NCBI GenBank assembly: GCA_023055355.1
Contig: JALJCS010000001.1
Span: 99,309,381-99,373,380, forward strand
From: Agelaius tricolor
Taxonomy: Eukaryota; Chordata; Aves; Passeriformes; Icteridae
Length of the DNA stretch: 64,000 bases
Reading direction: 5' to 3'
Shown piece by piece: positions 61,010 through 64,000 of the stretch. Below the pieces are notes generated by a model. The model did no database searches. It was not told the origin of the DNA and saw only the letters and a list, made by a program, of their open reading frames with translations. Each line of letters starts with the position of its first letter. The stretch's first letter is position 1. The position numbers were made by a program, and so were the translations under genes.

Positions 61010-64000
61010 AAAGACACTAAAATTAAGATGCAATTGGCTAAAATGCTCAGAAATAGAGAATGTGAAACAGTCTGACTGATGTCATGGCAAGTGTCTTAAT
61101 GCATGAACTGGAGAAAAGCAACTGCTAGAAGGAAAAAAATAACCTGGAAAATGTTAGCAAAGAATATAAAATATATCTTATGGTTGGATAGTGAAATGAA
61201 AAAGCAGTAGAAAGCTTGGTTTGATGTGATCAGCACAAGACAATTTAACTGATGCATATGATGAATTTACAAGACCATATACAGGAAAAAGACCTTGCAA
61301 CAAAAAAGAGAGAGATAAAATTAATTCTCAATCAGTTTTAGCTGATGTGTTGCTCATTATATGTTAAAAATGGCCTTCCACAAAAGTAGTCCCCCAGGGG
61401 TCTTTACACAATCATAAAAGAAGCAACATTCTGCTATAAAACTCCTAATACACAATACAGCTCTGAATATTTAATAAATACTGAAGTAAAGAATAAATTC
61501 TACAGAAAAGCTAGTCTAATATTTCTAAGTACTGGGCAATCATTCAAATATTTTTATTTTCATGCATGGTTACTCCTTCACAGAGCAAAAAGTCTTACCT
61601 CTCTTCTCATAAATATTATCTTAGAAAGAAACTAAAGAAAGGTGAACTCTGTATCACAAAATATGTTCTTAGTTTTATCAGTCAGGCAATATTTGTCCAT
61701 CTGTCTCAAAATCAATTCAGTTCCCTTTTATGCAACATGATCAACAAGCAGCCAAAGTCATCTTAAAACAGATATATCATATTGACATTACTTTTTAGTT
61801 AAATTTAAAATAAAGTAAGCAGTGATCACAAAAATTTGCAGTAGTTTCTGCAGTCTGTGAATTAAATGCACAGACTGCCAGGATATGACTCTCTCTAGAC
61901 CCTGACAAGTAATGTGTTGTGGGAAATTCTGGGAAAATTGCTGAGCAAGTGTAACTCTAATAGATGAACACAAGAAATGAGGTATAAAAAAATAAAAATA
62001 ATTGATGTGACAGTCCCTGAAGGGCAGTATTTCAAATTAGTAGATAGAGCTTCCATTAATGTTTTAATGGAAGCATTCTACTTTAGGAATTCCTAAATTA
62101 GGGATTTTCTCCATAATTTTTTAACACTGAATTCCATTGCTCAACTTTCCAATCACTCAGACAATAAATAAAGTTAACAGAATACTTAGCTGCTCATATA
62201 AATTATTAGATACTTGATGACTGTATTCAGTAAAAAGCATATGAGAAGCTAGAAGTGCACTGAATATTCTAAGTTTTAGTTCTCAGTACAACTTCTCAAT
62301 ATGTATTGAAGTTATAGGGAAGATAATATTTTCAAAAGGTTGCTATGGAACATCTTAAAAATTTTCTATAAATTCTGAAGAAGTATGTTAGAACTTAATT
62401 TCCTGAAGACAGGAAGAAGACTCTAGAATCAATCCCTTACCCAGAAAAATACTAAAAAGCAAAACAATAAGACAGATTATTTTTCTGATTTTCATGCTAT
62501 TGGAGACCTAACAGATGTACATCTGTTTGGGCATATTTCCTTGATGTTCCCAAAGGCCATTATAGAAAATAGTCTTGTATTTTTGTAATATTTTCACTTT
62601 TAAAAGTAGAAGCATAAAAAGTTTCCATGTATGAATGTAGTTTCAGAATCATAAATAAACTTTTATTCAGTTCAGCACAAGGCGTTTACAAATGGTGCAT
62701 GATGACTCCCTATTTTAGGTAAACTCAAACATCATCCAGAGGCAGCAGTATTGCTTCTGGCAAATGAAAAAAGGTGGTAGATGAAATGGGAAAAGGTTCT
62801 GTCTTGGTGGGTGCTACTTAAGTGCATTCATCTATTCAGGGAGAATAAGAGAAGAAATTTACTGTTACAATAACGCTAAAGGTGAAGTTGTAAGGCATTA
62901 TAAATTTAACAAAATGTTAAAAAATAATTCCGTTTAAGAAGATTAGTTAAAGTCCCATAATACATTTTCAAACTTAGTTGTCCAACTAACCTCATTTTCT
63001 TTGGACAATTCTACTTTGCCCACCAGAAATTTTGATTCATTATTTCAGCATATTTTTCTCATCTGGAAATTAATACTCTAAGAAGATTTTTTTTCCAGGA
63101 CTTGTGTTCAGTGATATTTTATTTTTCACTCTCCCAAATGCAAAGAACATTTTTTCCCTTTTCTCAGAAGGCCTCTAAAGTCTGTATACTTAGTTACAAA
63201 ATTCAGCCTTTTTTTCTTTTTTTTTCAGTCCTAATTTTCAGGTTAGGGCCTGAAAAAATAATGTGAAGAAAAATTCAGATTAAAATTGTTAGTGGCAATT
63301 CTTTTCTGTGTATGAACATTGGTTATTGCATATACAGTTAATTTTAGATGGACAGGTGGCTTTAAAATTCTCAACCAGAGATGTTTCCCAAACCTAGGTT
63401 CTTATGAATTTTCAGTTTACAAATGTTATTTTATCTTTCCTGATTACAGGATATCTGCTATGTAATGTAGGCCATTTCCCTCTGTATTATAGTGGAAGGT
63501 ACTTTGCAGACTAGAAAGCATTGCTTATTCAGGCAGACACAGTATTAAATACAGACTTTGTAACTGAGTACAGAAGCTTGCCAGGCAGTAAAGTTCACCA
63601 GACTACTGCCTATTCAAAGGCATTTCTCTATCTTTTTCTTGTGAAATTAATATCTTTACATTTCTAACTACGCCCTGCTCCCTATGGCGTTTATGCAGCT
63701 CGTGGGTATGTTGGTCAGACAGAGATCTCTTAACAATGATCAGAAAAGCTGACACATGGAACAACAGAAGCTCTGTTATGAATAGGGTCCTGTACATTTA
63801 ACATTCTCTGAAAACACAAGAATTTTTTCCATTGACTCATGGGTGGCTGAAAGTGCCCACTAGAAAATACCAAAGGAATTAATATGATTTGCTTGTGCTA
63901 AGAGGTATGACAGTCCATCAGCAATATTTTCAGTTTCTGTTTGAGAAGAAAAGAACAATCTGTATCATCATAAATTACTTCTCTGTCAGACTCTGTGTAA
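61010..64000. other. AT-rich unassigned DNA
   Basis: No recognised gene or transposon. Small palindromes at 62049-62097 and T-rich runs near 63080-63130 and 63209-63230 are the only structures. Frames of 61-66 codons have no motif. Confidence 0.55.
62049..62097. repeat. two adjacent small palindromes
   Basis: GCTTCCATTAA (62049-62059) and TTAATGGAAGC (62064-62074) form an 11-bp perfect stem with a 4-base loop. Eight bases on, TTTAGGAATTCCTAAA (62082-62097) is a perfect 16-bp palindrome. Confidence 0.93.

Overview
This window looks like bird nuclear DNA, most likely from a songbird (oscine passerine). It is AT-rich, and no protein-coding gene or complete open reading frame can be supported. 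It reads as intergenic DNA or a very large intron. The bird assignment rests on several CR1 LINE fragments with the typical avian 3' end (ATTCTATGA-type octamers) and on ERVL-type solo LTRs that I recognise from avian genomes. The passerine suggestion rests on a betaretrovirus-like LTR at 3289-3670 that I recall from oscine genomes. Family assignments come from remembered consensus sequences, not from a search.

Layout. 1-2.7 kb: unassigned AT-rich DNA. 2.76-3.67 kb: three abutting repeats (minus-strand ERVL LTR fragment, CR1 reverse-transcriptase fragment, ERVK-like solo LTR with an exact 6-bp target duplication). 4.5-6.5 kb: two minus-strand CR1 3' ends and an ERVL LTR fragment. 9.2-10.5 kb: a candidate 33-nt micro-exon, a perfect (TG)22 tract and a 656-bp solo LTR with a near-perfect 6-bp duplication. 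12.9-14.2 kb: the longest CR1 copy, keeping the FADD catalytic motif of reverse transcriptase and carrying an oppositely oriented CR1 piece. 19 kb: CR1 3' end. 25-27.5 kb: (TTCC)32, (GTA)n, a 95-bp near-perfect palindrome and a heptamer minisatellite. 29.6-31.4 kb: an ERVL solo LTR that appears mosaic with a second LTR family, then a minus-strand fragment of that second family. 36.4-37.5 kb and 41.7-42.1 kb: GC-richer blocks, probably unclassified repeats. 43-47.6 kb: CR1 relics. 50.0-50.35 kb and 53.9-54.2 kb: two diverged copies of a TATA-bearing repeat in the same orientation. 57.8-59.3 kb: two solo LTRs. 60.8-61.0 kb: a 5S rRNA-derived relic, probably a SINE head. The rest is unassigned AT-rich sequence.

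The elements do not form an operon or pathway. They are independent insertions of different ages. The longest open frames (219, 140, 134, 132 and 124 residues) all lie in LTRs or a microsatellite and are explained by base composition. I found no undescribed gene system. The best leads are the 5S-derived relic, the long palindrome, the splice-flanked micro-exon candidate, the mosaic ERVL LTR and the 4-kb-spaced repeat pair.
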